DNA from: Corynebacterium massiliense DSM 45435
GTDB lineage: Bacteria > Actinomycetota > Actinomycetes > Mycobacteriales > Mycobacteriaceae
Assembly: GCF_028609805.1 (NCBI RefSeq)
Contig: NZ_CP063189.1
Span: forward strand, 1,860,001 to 1,924,000
DNA: 64,000 nucleotides
Direction: 5' to 3'
A program made the translations under genes and the position numbers. Positions within the stretch are counted from its first letter, which is position 1, and each line of letters opens with the position of its first letter. The notes under the pieces were generated by a model. The model had not been told where the DNA came from, did no database searches, and was given only the letters and a program-made list of their open reading frames with translations. Shown here one piece after another: positions 21,229 through 30,374 of this stretch.

Positions 21229-21531
21229 TTAGCGCAGGATCTGCCAGGACGCAGCGGTGCGCACGAGAGCCCTCTGCTCCCGCAGGCTCGGCAGGCGGTC
21301 ATAGACCGCGAGGAAAGCTGCGGACAGCTCGTGCGGCGTGGCGTCCGCTACCCCGCGGACGCCGAGGTACTCAAAAGGGTCAGCGTAGGCGGCGAAGGAC
21401 TTTTCCGCCGTCTCACCTCCCCTTTTGTTCGACTCCGGCTCCAGAACACCGATGGACAGGTCGGACAGACCCTGGTTGCCGCCGGCGTGGCCGCGGCGGA
21501 AGAAATCAGAAATCGTATGGATCATGGACAT
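21229..21531 (-). CDS. Small hypothetical protein with structured leader
   Basis: 100 residues, not recognised. The chain is soluble, with an N-terminal amphipathic piece (MSMIHTISDFFRRG) and a C-terminal helical region (TPHELSAAFLAVYDRLPSLREQRALVRTAASWQILR). The ATG at 21531 is ten bases after AAAGGAG; the frame is open further upstream but without a better start. The Shine-Dalgarno lies in the loop of a hairpin (21532-21556), and a perfect hairpin (21605-21622) and two GTTAAC repeats (21638-21655) lie further upstream. These signals argue for a real gene with regulated translation. It stands between an exporter and the phosphate transporter. Confidence 0.55.
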   Translation of the reverse strand: MSMIHTISDFFRRGHAGGNQGLSDLSIGVLEPESNKRGGETAEKSFAAYADPFEYLGVRGVADATPHELSAAFLAVYDRLPSLREQRALVRTAASWQILR

Positions 21532-21556
21532 GGTGCAATCACTCCTTTCCTGCACC
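21532..21556 (-). promoter_or_regulatory. Hairpin placing the Shine-Dalgarno in its loop
   Basis: GGTGCA (21532-21537) and TGCACC (21551-21556) pair to a 6-bp stem; the 13-nt loop carries GGAAAGGAGTGAT on the minus strand, i.e. the ribosome site. The stem ends at the start codon of the small gene at 21531, so folding could gate translation. Confidence 0.5.
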
Positions 21557-21755
21557 CATCGAGAGGCCACGCCCTACAGAACGTGTCGGCGTGCAACCAG
21601 GGACGGGGACGATTGCGTCCCCTGTTGGACACCTGGCGTTAACCTCTCGTTAACTCTGAGACGGACAGTACAGGAGATCCGTTGGGAGTGTCAACCATTG
21701 GAAGAAATGCACCATTCCGGGCGGGGGCACTGACCTGAAGTACGCACAACGCACG

Positions 21756-21824
21756 ACACCGCCGCGCATGCCCCTTTCCCCCTCCCCGCAAGAAGGGAGA
21801 AAAGGCGTGGTCGCGCGGCGGTGT
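21756..21824 (-). terminator. Long hairpin, probable terminator after the PiT operon
   Basis: ACACCGCCGCGC (21756-21767) pairs perfectly with GCGCGGCGGTGT (21813-21824). Outside, GTGCG-type sequence extends the stem with a bulge; inside, a purine/pyrimidine tract pairs imperfectly. No long T-run follows, so it might instead be a stabilising or regulatory RNA structure. Confidence 0.45.
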
Positions 21825-21924
21825 GTGCGTGCGTGAGATGACTGGGATATCTGCGACCGGGCCCGCGGGGTACCGCTAGGTTCGGAAGCCCGTGATGCGC
21901 GGATCCCGTTAGGCACGGAAGCCG

Positions 21925-22188
21925 TTAGGCACGGCCGGAAGCGCCGAAAAGGTCAATTCCCAGAATCGAGTACAGGCGGTCCGAACCGAGCCACAGGATG
22001 CCCGCCAGGATGGCGATGATCGGGATGGCAAAGCAGATGTAGCCGAGGATCTTCTGCCCACCAGAGACCTGCTGGGCGGAACGGTTCTCGTGCGGGACCA
22101 GGAAGCGGATGCCCAGTGCGAAGAACAGCGGGAGGCCGGCGCCGACAATGAGGCCGCCGATGGTGACATTAACGAGGGACATCAACAT
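21925..22188 (-). CDS. Small membrane protein cotranscribed with the phosphate transporter
   Basis: 87 residues with two predicted transmembrane helices (about 8-30 and 45-68) joined by a polar loop LVPHENRSAQQVSGGQK. Family not recognised. The ATG at 22188 is four bases after the PiT stop; its AAGGAG site lies inside the last PiT codons, so translation is coupled. The context suggests an accessory subunit or regulator of phosphate import; this is inference. A 16-bp tandem duplication spans its stop codon. Confidence 0.7.
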   Translation of the reverse strand: MLMSLVNVTIGGLIVGAGLPLFFALGIRFLVPHENRSAQQVSGGQKILGYICFAIPIIAILAGILWLGSDRLYSILGIDLFGASGRA

Positions 22189-22192
22189 TTGC

Positions 22193-23527
22193 TTACTGCT
22201 CCTTCGGGTCGATGACGTGGTGGTCGAGGCTCATGCCCGAGCGGGTGTCGATGAAGTCCGCCGGCTCGCCGGCGTCCTTGTGGCCGTAACGCTCGGCGTT
22301 GTCCACCTGGTTAGCACCGACGGTGGCCGGCTCGCGCTCGTCGTCGCCCTCCTTCGGGACGACGGAGTGGGAATCCTCGTCCCACTCGGCGTTGACGTTG
22401 TCCGAGTGGATCGGCTTCTTGCGGGCCTCCATGATCATGATGCCGATGCCAATGAGCAGGATGAGGAAGGCAGCGATAGCGCCGACGACGTTGTTGGTAA
22501 TGGAGGAAACGCCGTGCGCAACCTGGAAAATGACCCAGGAGACAGCTGCGGCGATAGGCAGGGTGGTCACCCACGCCATCATCATGCGGCCAGCCACGCC
22601 CCAGCGGACATCGCCACCCGGGCGGCCCAGGCCGGAGCCCAGGATGGAGCCGGTTGCAACGTGGGTGGTGGACAGGGCCATACCCAGCTGGGAGGAGGTC
22701 ATGATGATCGCCGCAGACGAGGTCTCCGCGGCCATGCCCTGCGGGGAGGAAATCTCCACCAGGCCCTTGCCCAGCGTGCGGATAACGCGCCAGCCGCCGG
22801 TGTAGGTACCCAGCGCGATAGCCAGAGCACAAGCGGCGGTGACCCAGACCGGCATGTCGGCGGCTTCGTCGATCTTGCCGGTAGCAACCAGAGCCAAAAA
22901 GACAACGCCCATGGTCTTCTGGGCGTCGGAGGTACCGTGCGCCAGCGCAACCAAGGATGCGGAACCAATCTGGCCCCAGCGGAAGTACTTGTCGCGCGGC
23001 CCCTTCTGCACGCGCTTGGTGATGGCGAAGACCAGGGAGGTACCCACGGCGGCGACCAGGCCGGCGACGAACGGCGCGGCGAGCGCCGGGACGATGATCT
23101 TGGACGCAACGCCGCCCCAGATGACCCCGGAGAAGCCCAGCGCCGCGATGGCGGAACCGATAAGGCCACCGAACAGGGCGTGGGAGGAACTGGACGGCAG
23201 GCCGAACAGCCAGGTGGCCAGGTTCCACAGGATGGCGCCAATCAGGCCGGTAAACACAACAAGCAGAAGCTTGTCGGCCTCCAGTGGGTTGTTGAGGTCA
23301 AAGGCATCGAGCTTGACGATGCCCTTGGCCACCGTCTTAGCCACCTCCACGGAGAGGAAAGCGCCGACGAAGTTCAGCGCACCGGCGAGGGCCACGGCCG
23401 TCTTCGGCTTAAGCGCGCCAGTCGCAATGGAGGTTGCCATGGCGTTAGCGGTGTCATGGAAACCGTTGGTGAAGTCGAATGCGAGAGCTGTACCGATGAT
23501 GATGAAAAGCAGGATTATCTCAGTCAC
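22193..23527 (-). CDS. pit: Low-affinity inorganic phosphate transporter, PiT family
   Basis: 444 residues with about ten transmembrane helices. The two PiT signatures are present: AFDFTNGFHDTANAMATS near the N-terminus and HGTSDAQKTMGVVFLAL in the middle, with the Asp residues used for metal-phosphate/H+ symport. The C-terminus is a hydrophilic tail of about 75 residues. The frame extends to 23551, but the GTG at 23527 (MTEIILLFIII) starts where the first helix begins and is seven bases after AATACT, so it may be leaderless. The phosphate two-component system lies 5 kb away. Confidence 0.92.
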   Translation of the reverse strand: MTEIILLFIIIGTALAFDFTNGFHDTANAMATSIATGALKPKTAVALAGALNFVGAFLSVEVAKTVAKGIVKLDAFDLNNPLEADKLLLVVFTGLIGAILWNLATWLFGLPSSSSHALFGGLIGSAIAALGFSGVIWGGVASKIIVPALAAPFVAGLVAAVGTSLVFAITKRVQKGPRDKYFRWGQIGSASLVALAHGTSDAQKTMGVVFLALVATGKIDEAADMPVWVTAACALAIALGTYTGGWRVIRTLGKGLVEISSPQGMAAETSSAAIIMTSSQLGMALSTTHVATGSILGSGLGRPGGDVRWGVAGRMMMAWVTTLPIAAAVSWVIFQVAHGVSSITNNVVGAIAAFLILLIGIGIMIMEARKKPIHSDNVNAEWDEDSHSVVPKEGDDEREPATVGANQVDNAERYGHKDAGEPADFIDTRSGMSLDHHVIDPKEQ

Positions 23528-23851
23528 GCCCGCTAGTATTCCGGCTCGCACAGCTAATCACTAGGGACTTTGCGGGTCGATTTACCCCCCTGGCCAGCCC
23601 ATCCCCGCCGTGACATGCGTACATAAACATTAGGGAAACAAAGATTTCACCTGTAGTTTTCCCACCTCACCAGTCACACGGGTAACCGGGGGCGGTTCCA
23701 ACCGGGGCGGTTCTAACCGGTAGAGGGCAGTTCACAGTAGCGCTACCGCCGTCGTAGTTCTCTCCCCAAGCTGATATATGGAGACTTTTGGAGGCTTTGG
23801 GGGATCTGGCCTTAAACCCGGACACGTGCAGGCCTAAGGCCCGCACTTTCG
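23528..23851. promoter_or_regulatory. Region upstream of pit with two operator-like dyads
   Basis: No gene is seen. CGGTTCCAACCG (23693-23704) and CGGTTCTAACCG (23708-23719) are two near-identical dyads with starts 15 bp apart, preceded by GGTAACCGG. They may bind a regulator of pit or shape the end of the tRNA-Thr transcript. The site is more than 160 bp upstream of pit. Confidence 0.4.
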
Positions 23852-23924
23852 AGCTGGAGACGAGACTTGAACTCGCAACCTACGGTTTACAAGACCGTTG
23901 CGCTACCAATTGCGCCACTCCAGC
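23852..23924 (-). tRNA. tRNA-Thr (anticodon UGU)
   Basis: A full cloverleaf can be folded: acceptor GCTGGAG/CTCCAGC, D-arm with AATTGGTAGC, anticodon loop CTTGTAA (anticodon TGT) and T-arm GTTCAAGTC. The CCA end is not encoded. It lies about 160 bp upstream of, and divergent from, the threonine exporter gene. Confidence 0.95.
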
Positions 23925-24083
23925 AGCGCGGCTACTCGCGCATGCCGCGCAGTTAGTGTAACCGACCACGCGGTGAACACCCGCATCTCCCCGATGATGA
24001 CAACCCGAAGTAGAGATAACTAGAGTCAGCGGTGTTTCTTTCTGTCCCTATACGTGCGCGCTGAAAGCAGATGAGGTTCGTTC

Positions 24084-25985
24084 GTGAGCGCATTGTCCGC
24101 CGCTAAGGCGTTTATGAAGCGGAGCAGCAGCCGCGTCGCCACCATCGATGCGGCCAAGGCAGCACCCCCACCGTCACCACTGGCCCCGGTCGATCTGACC
24201 GACCCCGCACAGGTGACGGGTGTGATGGAGATCGCCGCCCGCATCGGCGACATGCTCATTAGTTCGGGCACGTCCAACTCCGATGCCCGCGCCCAGGTGT
24301 TTTTGGCCTGCTCTGCCTACGGCCTGCACTACTGCCACGTCAACATCGTGATGGACAACATCACGATCCACACCTACATCGACGAGGGCGCTAACCGCCG
24401 GCCGCTGACGGTCATGCGCTCCGCGCAGGGTGTGTCCGTGGACTTTTCCAAGCTCGCGGCGGTGGACAACCTCATCCGCGATATCCACGCTGGCCGCGCG
24501 TCGCCGGCCATGGCGGAAAAGCGACTCGCCGAAATCGAAAATCAAGCGCCGCCGTACAGCGAGCGCGTCAGCCTGCTGGGCTGGGGCATCATGGGCGGGT
24601 TCATCTCCGTCATGCTCGGCGGCGATCTGTTGGTTGGCGTGATGTCTTTCGTACTGGCGATTGTCATCATGGGAACCAACAGTTGGCTGGGCAAAAAGCG
24701 CCTGCCGCCCTTCTATCAGAACATGGTGGGCGGGTTTATCGCCGTGGTGCCCGCGGCGATCTTGTACTCGGTGGCCGGCCAGTTCAACATCCAGTTCTCC
24801 CCGTCGCAGATCATCGGTATGGGCATCGTGGTGCTGGTGGCTGGCCTCACGCTGGTGCAGTGCATTGTCGATGGCATCACCAAGGCCCCGGTCACCTCGT
24901 CCGCCCGGTTCTTCGAGGCGTTTTTGTCCACGGGCGCCATCATCGGCGGCGTCGGCATGGGCATTCAGTTCTCGGAGATGATCGGCTTTAGCCTCCCGCC
25001 GTTGGAGACCGTTGCCCCGCCGGTGTACTACCAAATCCCCTTCCTGGTTCTGTGCGGTGGCATCGGTTCCGCCGGCTTTGCGATGGCCTGCTATGCCTCC
25101 TGGTCCGAGGTCGTGGTCTCCGGGCTCACCGCCGCGGGCGCGATGATCTTCTACTACGCCACGGTGGCGCTGTTCGGGTTTGGCGGCGTTGTTGCCTCCG
25201 GCTTAGCCGCCATCATCGTCGGGCTGGGCGGCGGCCTCATGGCTCGCCGCTTCTTCATCCCGCCGCTGGTGACGATGATCGTCGGCTACACCCCGATGCT
25301 GCCGGGCCTGACCCTTTACCGCGGCATGTACGCCACGCTCAACGAGCAGATGATCACCGGCTTTACCAACCTGGCCACCGCGCTGGCAATCTCCGGCGCG
25401 CTCGCCGCCGGCGTCGTCTTCGGTGAGCGCATCGCCCGCCGCCTGCGCCGCCCGCAGTACTTCCGTCCCTACACTCAGCTCAAGCGCCTGGGGCAACATT
25501 CGGTGCGCCGCGCCAACCAACTGGCCCACCGCGCCCACCGGCGCGGCGGCATGACCGGCGTGCCGATGTCCCCGTTCGTCCCGCGCCGGAAGAAGCGTGC
25601 GGACGACCCGGAGTCGGCCAACGCCCCGGAAGCTACCCAGGATGCAACGCCCATGAGCGATCCGGCTCAGGACAGCTCCGGGCACTCCGCCCCCATCCCC
25701 AATGCCCCGGAGGGCGCGGACGCGGCTCCGGAAGCCACGCCGATGCCGGACGAGCCCATCGCGGAAGCAGAGCCTGCCGCCCCGACGACGGACACGCCGG
25801 ACAACAAGCTCACCGCGGAGGAGATCGATCCGACGCAGGTGCACCAGGAAGACCGCCCCGTCGGCGAGACGGTCTATACCCAGCCCGGCATGGACGTCTC
25901 CCCGCGCGACGAGGCAGCGAAGATGGCGCAGCAGCAAGCCGCGGAAAACTCGGACACGTCGGCTCGGTCCTCGCGGGAGGGCTAG
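24084..25985 (+). CDS. thrE: Threonine/serine exporter ThrE
   Basis: 633 residues. N-terminal soluble ThrE domain (about 45-175, IAARIGDMLISSGTSNSDARAQV), then about ten hydrophobic helices (about 178-465, split in two groups), then a 160-residue acidic, Pro-rich tail (from about 470). C. glutamicum ThrE, which exports L-threonine and L-serine with the proton gradient, is about 490 residues, so the tail is an extra 140. Gene order thrE-otsA agrees with that species. The GTG start at 24084 has TGAGG upstream. A second ThrE-family gene is at 51645-52961. Confidence 0.88.
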   Translation: MSALSAAKAFMKRSSSRVATIDAAKAAPPPSPLAPVDLTDPAQVTGVMEIAARIGDMLISSGTSNSDARAQVFLACSAYGLHYCHVNIVMDNITIHTYIDEGANRRPLTVMRSAQGVSVDFSKLAAVDNLIRDIHAGRASPAMAEKRLAEIENQAPPYSERVSLLGWGIMGGFISVMLGGDLLVGVMSFVLAIVIMGTNSWLGKKRLPPFYQNMVGGFIAVVPAAILYSVAGQFNIQFSPSQIIGMGIVVLVAGLTLVQCIVDGITKAPVTSSARFFEAFLSTGAIIGGVGMGIQFSEMIGFSLPPLETVAPPVYYQIPFLVLCGGIGSAGFAMACYASWSEVVVSGLTAAGAMIFYYATVALFGFGGVVASGLAAIIVGLGGGLMARRFFIPPLVTMIVGYTPMLPGLTLYRGMYATLNEQMITGFTNLATALAISGALAAGVVFGERIARRLRRPQYFRPYTQLKRLGQHSVRRANQLAHRAHRRGGMTGVPMSPFVPRRKKRADDPESANAPEATQDATPMSDPAQDSSGHSAPIPNAPEGADAAPEATPMPDEPIAEAEPAAPTTDTPDNKLTAEEIDPTQVHQEDRPVGETVYTQPGMDVSPRDEAAKMAQQQAAENSDTSARSSREG

Positions 25986-26070
25986 CCCCGACCGCGGGGG
26001 CGCGATAGCGTAGAATGTCGGTTCGATACCAAGCAGCTAGCGCCTAGATCGATCCCGCCAGGAGGTATTC

Positions 26071-26472
26071 GTGCCACCGAAGGTCACCGACACTCAGCCC
26101 GCCCCCGAGCAGGCCGCCACCGTAGAAAAGGAAACCGCCCGCGACGCCCGCCGCGTCGTGGCCACCTACGCGCAGGACTTCCTCGATGGCGTCACCCTGA
26201 TGTCGATGCTCGGGGTCGAGCCGGACGGCCTGGTGCACAAGAAGGTCCTCGCCGAACAGGAAGATCAGGCGGAGTCGCAGAAGGCGACCAAGAAGAGCTC
26301 GAAGAAGTCCACGAAGAAGGCTTCCAAGAAGTCCACCAAGAAGACGGCGAAGAAGACCTCCAAGAAGGCCTCGAAGAAGTCGACGAAAAAGACGACCAAG
26401 AAGGCTGCTAAGAAGTCGTCCAAGAAGACCACTAAGAAGACTGCCAAGAAGTCGACGTCTAAGTCAGAGTAA
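26071..26472 (+). CDS. Lysine-rich histone-like protein
   Basis: 133 residues. Residues 1-70 form a small acidic/helical head (KETARDARRVVATYAQDFLDGVTLMSMLG). Residues 72-133 are built almost only of Lys, Ser, Thr and Ala in KKSTKK/KKTAKK/KKASKK repeats, like histone H1 or HupB-type tails. Binding to DNA or to acidic polymers is likely but inferred. The GTG start at 26071 has a perfect AGGAGGT site, and TAGAAT about 55 bp upstream is a likely -10. It sits between thrE and otsA. The repeat DNA (about 26280-26460) could change copy number by slippage. Confidence 0.75.
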   Translation: MPPKVTDTQPAPEQAATVEKETARDARRVVATYAQDFLDGVTLMSMLGVEPDGLVHKKVLAEQEDQAESQKATKKSSKKSTKKASKKSTKKTAKKTSKKASKKSTKKTTKKAAKKSSKKTTKKTAKKSTSKSE

Positions 26473-26484
26473 GACATACACACC

Positions 26485-27955
<1,471 letters not shown>

Positions 27956-27966
<11 letters not shown>

Positions 27967-28510
27967 CCGCTCTCGCGTTCTCGCAGCGTTTGTGGCGCTC
28001 AGCACCACCGTGGTTCTGGCCGCGTGTGGCAGCGGGCACTCCGACGCGCCGGCGAATGACAAGTCCCCGGCTGCCACTGAGGCGGGCTCGGCCGCCGACC
28101 ACATCGCCGGGCGCCAGTGGCAGGCCGTCGGCATTTACACCTCCCCGGACTCCCCGGCGCGCATCCCGCGCGACATCGCCGAGCAGCCCTCGATCGTTCT
28201 GGGCAAGGCCACCGCGGTAGGCAGCACGGGGTGCGTACGCTACAGCGCGCGCGTGTCCTACTTCGACGGCGACGAGCCGGCCAACGTCGAAGACGCGAAC
28301 ATCATGCGCATCGATCACGTCGACTTCGAAGACGCGGGCCGGAAAGACCGGCCGTGCACCGGCTCGTCCGCCTGGGCCGATAACAACATCCGCCAGCTCA
28401 TTGCGGAGGGCGCGGAGTTCGCGGTGTCCCTCGACCCGAACGGCGAGCTTATTCTGCGCCTGCGCGACGGCCAGGTGGAAAGCCCTTCCCTGCGCTTCGC
28501 AGGACTCTAA
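27956..28510 (+). CDS. Lipoprotein between otsA and otsB
   Basis: 184 residues. Signal peptide with lipobox LAAC (Cys at about 25) in VVLAACGSG. The mature part has a core GRQWQAVGIYTSPDSP, a probable disulphide pair (GSTGCVRYSARV and DRPCTGSS) and ends LRLRDGQVESPSLRF. It resembles small beta-barrel heat-shock/META-like lipoproteins only faintly, so no function is assigned. The ATG at 27956 has GGGGAG just upstream and overlaps the otsA end. A longer in-frame start at 27944 lacks this. Confidence 0.75.
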
Positions 28511-28550
28511 ACGAGAATCCGACCGGTGGATTGCGGGTACTTTAGTGCGT

Positions 28551-29384
28551 ATGACTGCCCAGCCAGAACCCCTGTCCTACAGCCTCGATGAGACTAGCGC
28601 CACCGCGGCGGAAAGCCACACGGTAACGAGCCGCTTGGCGGCCGCGGAGCACCTGTTCGTGGTCACCGACTTCGACGGCACCCTGGCCGGTTTCGCCAGC
28701 GATATCTACGCCGTCCAGCCGAATCAGCGCTCGCTGCAGGCCTTGGAAACACTTGCGCGCCTGCCGCAGACCACCGTGGCGGCACTCTCCGGGCGGCACC
28801 TGGAGGGCCTGCGCCGTGTCTTCCCGCTGGGCGATCCGGTCATCCTGGGCGGCTCGCACGGCGCGGAGACCTTAGGCGAAGACTCTGGCCTGGACGCCAC
28901 CAAGATCGCCGAGCTGCGCCGCGTCGGCGCCGAACTCGAGGCTCTGGCCCGCGAATATCCTCACACGCAATTCGAGGACAAGCCGTTCCAGTGCGTCTTC
29001 AACGTCCTGGGGTTGGCCGAGCAGGATCCCGCGGCGGCGCTCAGCGCCCTGGATCGCACTCGCGCTATCGATCCCGGCGTGCTCACCGCGCAGGAGGGCA
29101 AGAACATCATCGAGTTTTCCGCCACCACCGCGACGAAGGGAACCTGGATCCGCAAAGAACGCGCCCGCCTCGAGCGCGTGACCGGCGGCGCGCGCATCAC
29201 CACCGTGTTCGTAGGCGATGACACGACCGACGAGCAAGGATTCGAGGTACTCAACCAGCCGCCGGACGCTGGCGTGAAGGTCGGCGCTGGGCACACCGCC
29301 GCAACGGTGCGGGTGGCCGATATCGAGGGCGTCGCCGACTTTTTTAGCGCACTGGCTAAGGCGCGACGCTCTCAGACCCCTTAG
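28551..29384 (+). CDS. otsB: Trehalose-6-phosphate phosphatase OtsB
   Basis: HAD-superfamily phosphatase, 277 residues, removing phosphate from trehalose 6-phosphate. Motif I is VVTDFDGTLAGF (nucleophile Asp), motif II AALSGRHLEGL, the substrate-binding GGSHGAE block, and motifs III/IV FVGDDTTDEQGFE. The ATG at 28551 is seven bases after TACTTT (28538-28543) without a ribosome site, so it is probably leaderless and separately promoted from otsA, 40 bp after the lipoprotein gene. Confidence 0.93.
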   Translation: MTAQPEPLSYSLDETSATAAESHTVTSRLAAAEHLFVVTDFDGTLAGFASDIYAVQPNQRSLQALETLARLPQTTVAALSGRHLEGLRRVFPLGDPVILGGSHGAETLGEDSGLDATKIAELRRVGAELEALAREYPHTQFEDKPFQCVFNVLGLAEQDPAAALSALDRTRAIDPGVLTAQEGKNIIEFSATTATKGTWIRKERARLERVTGGARITTVFVGDDTTDEQGFEVLNQPPDAGVKVGAGHTAATVRVADIEGVADFFSALAKARRSQTP

Positions 29385-29401
29385 TTGACAATCGTTGTCA
29401 A
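29385..29401 (+). promoter_or_regulatory. Zur/Fur-type palindrome at the zinc transporter promoter
   Basis: TTGACAA-TCG-TTGTCAA, a perfect 7-bp inverted repeat starting right at the otsB stop and containing a consensus -35 (TTGACA). It lies 20 bp before the start of the zinc-binding lipoprotein gene. Metal-transport genes of this kind are under Zur in C. glutamicum, and Zur boxes are AT-rich TGA..TCA dyads. The assignment is by context. Confidence 0.7.
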
Positions 29402-29420
29402 TAAGTGAAAAGTAGTGCGC

Positions 29421-30374
29421 ATGCACGATACTCTTACCTCTTCTGTGCCCACATCCCTCCGCCGCGCGCTGGGCCTCGGCCTCTGCGCCGCCGCGGCCGC
29501 GGCGACCGCTGCCTGCAGTGCGCCCGGCGATTCCGCGGGGAAGGACTCGCAGACCGTCGACGTGGTGGCCTCCACGCCGATTTGGGCCGACATCGCCAAG
29601 CTGGTGGGTGACACCGCCGAGGGTGGCATCACCGTCGACGCCAGCTCCGTGGTGGAAGGCAACGGCGTGGACCCGCACCACTTCGAGCCGAGCGCGGCCG
29701 ACATCGCCAAGGCGCACCGCGCCGACCTGGTCGTCGCCGGCGGCGGTGGCTACGACGCCTGGCTGTACGAGCCCCTCTCGGACCAGGACTCGGTGGCACA
29801 CGCCCTCCCGCTGGTCGCCCACGGCGACCTGGGCGTCGACCACAGCCACGACGAGCCAGGCGACATCACCCCCATCGACGGCAACGAGCACGTCTGGTAC
29901 GCCGCCGACGCCATCAACAAGGTCGCAGAGGACATCGCCGACTACATCAACTCCGAGCACCCCGAGGCCCACGCCAGCGCGCAGCCGGTGCTGGATAAGA
30001 CGCAGGAGCTGGAGGGGCGCATCACCAAGCTGGGCGAGAAACGCTACGCCCAAACCGAACCCATCGCCGACTACCTGCTCGACCCCTCCCCCATGGAGGA
30101 CGTCACCCCCGCCGGCTTCCGCAAGGCAACGCTGGGCCACGGTGAGCCCGCGGCGGCGGATCTCGCGCGCTTCCTCGAGGCGATCGACAACCACGAACTC
30201 GACGTGCTCATCTACAACCCGCAGACCGAAACGGACATGACCGCGCGCATCCGCACCGCCGCGGAAAAGGCGAACATCCCGATCGTGGAAATCGGCGAAA
30301 CCCCGCCGGACGGCACCGACTTCTTCGCGTACTACGATTCTGTCGTACACAATCTTGAGGAGGCCGCCCGCTAG
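29421..30374 (+). CDS. znuA: Zinc/manganese ABC transporter substrate-binding lipoprotein (ZnuA-like)
   Basis: 317 residues, cluster A-I (SBP family 9). Lipoprotein signal with ATAAC lipobox; metal-ligand region NGVDPHHFEPSAADI, a His/Asp-rich loop (GDLGVDHSHDEPG) and GNEHVWYAADAI. It captures Zn2+ (or Mn2+) outside the membrane and hands it to the permease. The GTG at 29415 is also in frame; the ATG at 29421 is chosen. First gene of the znuA-znuC-znuB operon, behind the 29385-29401 palindrome. Confidence 0.9.
   Translation: MHDTLTSSVPTSLRRALGLGLCAAAAAATAACSAPGDSAGKDSQTVDVVASTPIWADIAKLVGDTAEGGITVDASSVVEGNGVDPHHFEPSAADIAKAHRADLVVAGGGGYDAWLYEPLSDQDSVAHALPLVAHGDLGVDHSHDEPGDITPIDGNEHVWYAADAINKVAEDIADYINSEHPEAHASAQPVLDKTQELEGRITKLGEKRYAQTEPIADYLLDPSPMEDVTPAGFRKATLGHGEPAAADLARFLEAIDNHELDVLIYNPQTETDMTARIRTAAEKANIPIVEIGETPPDGTDFFAYYDSVVHNLEEAAR

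Larger units (their letters stand above)
21532..21924. other. Gene-free stretch between the small gene and the PiT partner gene
   Basis: About 390 bp without a credible gene. From left to right it holds the SD hairpin (21532-21556), a perfect GGGGACG/CGTCCCC stem-loop (21605-21622), two 11-bp-spaced GTTAAC repeats (21638-21655) and a long imperfect hairpin (core arms 21756-21767 and 21813-21824). A 16-bp tandem duplication also covers the stop codon of the gene at 21925 (CCGTGCCTAACGG, two copies). Confidence 0.6.

Noticed and set aside
21650..21916. 88-codon open frame on the minus strand
   Set aside because: It runs through the long hairpin at 21756-21824 and has no ribosome site; Pro/Ser/Arg-rich translation.
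23852..23924. tRNA-Thr as integration site of a mobile element
   Set aside because: No integrase and no repeat of the tRNA 3' end in the window.
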